Source of the DNA: Pseudomonadota bacterium
GTDB taxonomy: Bacteria; Pseudomonadota; Gammaproteobacteria; Steroidobacterales; Steroidobacteraceae
Length of the DNA: 5,694 nucleotides
Reading direction: 5' to 3'
Assembly: GCA_003242495.1 (NCBI GenBank)
Contig: QGUO01000252.1
Coordinates: 1-5,694 of the forward strand
Numbering within the stretch: the stretch's first letter is position 1; each line of letters starts with the position of its first letter. The position numbers and the translations under genes were made by a program. The notes beneath the pieces are model-generated. The model was not told the DNA's origin and ran no database searches. It was given only the letters and a program-made list of their open reading frames with translations. Positions 5,555 to 5,694 of the stretch are shown here, in pieces.

Positions 5555-5694
5555 ATGTCGAGCGAACTTCCTGTGCAGGGCCGCGCGCTGTCGCGTCGCG
5601 CCTTCATGAAAACCGCGAGTGCGGCGTCGGGGGGCCTGGTCATCGCGTTCTGGCTTCCCGGCTGCAGCGGACCCGAGGGCACGGCGGGCGGACC
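5555..5694 (+). CDS. Tat-exported molybdopterin-binding large subunit, N-terminus only (IorB-like)
   Basis: Only the first 46 codons lie in the window. They hold a twin-arginine signal, with LSRRAFMK at 12-19, a small-residue hydrophobic core (ASAASGGLVIAFWLPG) and then C37. This leader, directly behind an IorA-like subunit, is typical of the membrane-associated or periplasmic molybdopterin-binding subunits of the xanthine dehydrogenase family. The Tat route would carry the folded, cofactor-loaded enzyme together with the small subunit, which has no signal of its own. LPGC resembles a lipoprotein box, though Pro at -2 is unusual. The catalytic domains lie beyond the edge, so the assignment rests on context and signal peptide. 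Confidence 0.75.
   Translation, partial: MSSELPVQGRALSRRAFMKTASAASGGLVIAFWLPGCSGPEGTAGG

Noticed and set aside
4798..5682. Minus-strand frame of 294 codons opposite the hydroxylase operon
   Set aside because: It is antisense to the iron-sulfur subunit, whose eight cluster cysteines identify the real coding strand.

Overview
This 5.7-kb window is GC-rich and densely coding, and reads like the chromosome of a proteobacterium. The suggestion of a gammaproteobacterium with a large accessory metabolism (Xanthomonadales/Nevskiales/Steroidobacter-like) is inference from gene content only. No rRNA, tRNA, CRISPR array, insertion sequence or integrase is visible.

Layout from left to right. (1) Bases 1 to about 180 hold, on the minus strand, an open frame that reads like an internal piece of the adenylation domain of a LigB-type ATP-dependent DNA ligase. 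It runs off the left edge and loses its 5' half where the next gene begins. (2) 143-571 (+) is a SnoaL-like/NTF2-fold protein. (3) A short hairpin fills the gap between its stop codon and that of a convergent PAS-HWE histidine kinase (592-1680, -). (4) Upstream of the kinase on the same strand is a Crp/Fnr-family regulator (1790-2494, -) with a FNR/FixK-type DNA-reading helix but no N-terminal iron-sulfur cysteine cluster. (5) Bases 2495-2944 hold no convincing gene but contain an AT-rich regulatory island with a perfect TTGAC-N4-GTCAA palindrome. (6) 2945-4801 (-) is a membrane diguanylate cyclase with a periplasmic TPR-like region. (7) After a 287-bp divergent intergenic region, an operon starts on the plus strand. 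Its first gene encodes a two-[2Fe-2S] small subunit of a molybdenum hydroxylase (5089-5553). One base later comes the start of a Tat-exported partner, probably the molybdopterin-binding large subunit of an IorAB-like enzyme, cut by the window edge.

The most interesting structure is regulatory. The only two TTGA-N6-TCAA boxes I found lie upstream of the Crp/Fnr regulator gene and upstream of the kinase gene, and the regulator carries the E-x-x-S-R residues that read this half-site in FNR/FixK proteins. This suggests a small self-controlled circuit in which a FixK-like factor regulates itself and an adjacent orphan sensor kinase. With the diguanylate cyclase next door, the centre of the window looks like a signalling cluster. 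Its link to the molybdenum hydroxylase operon is not shown by the sequence.
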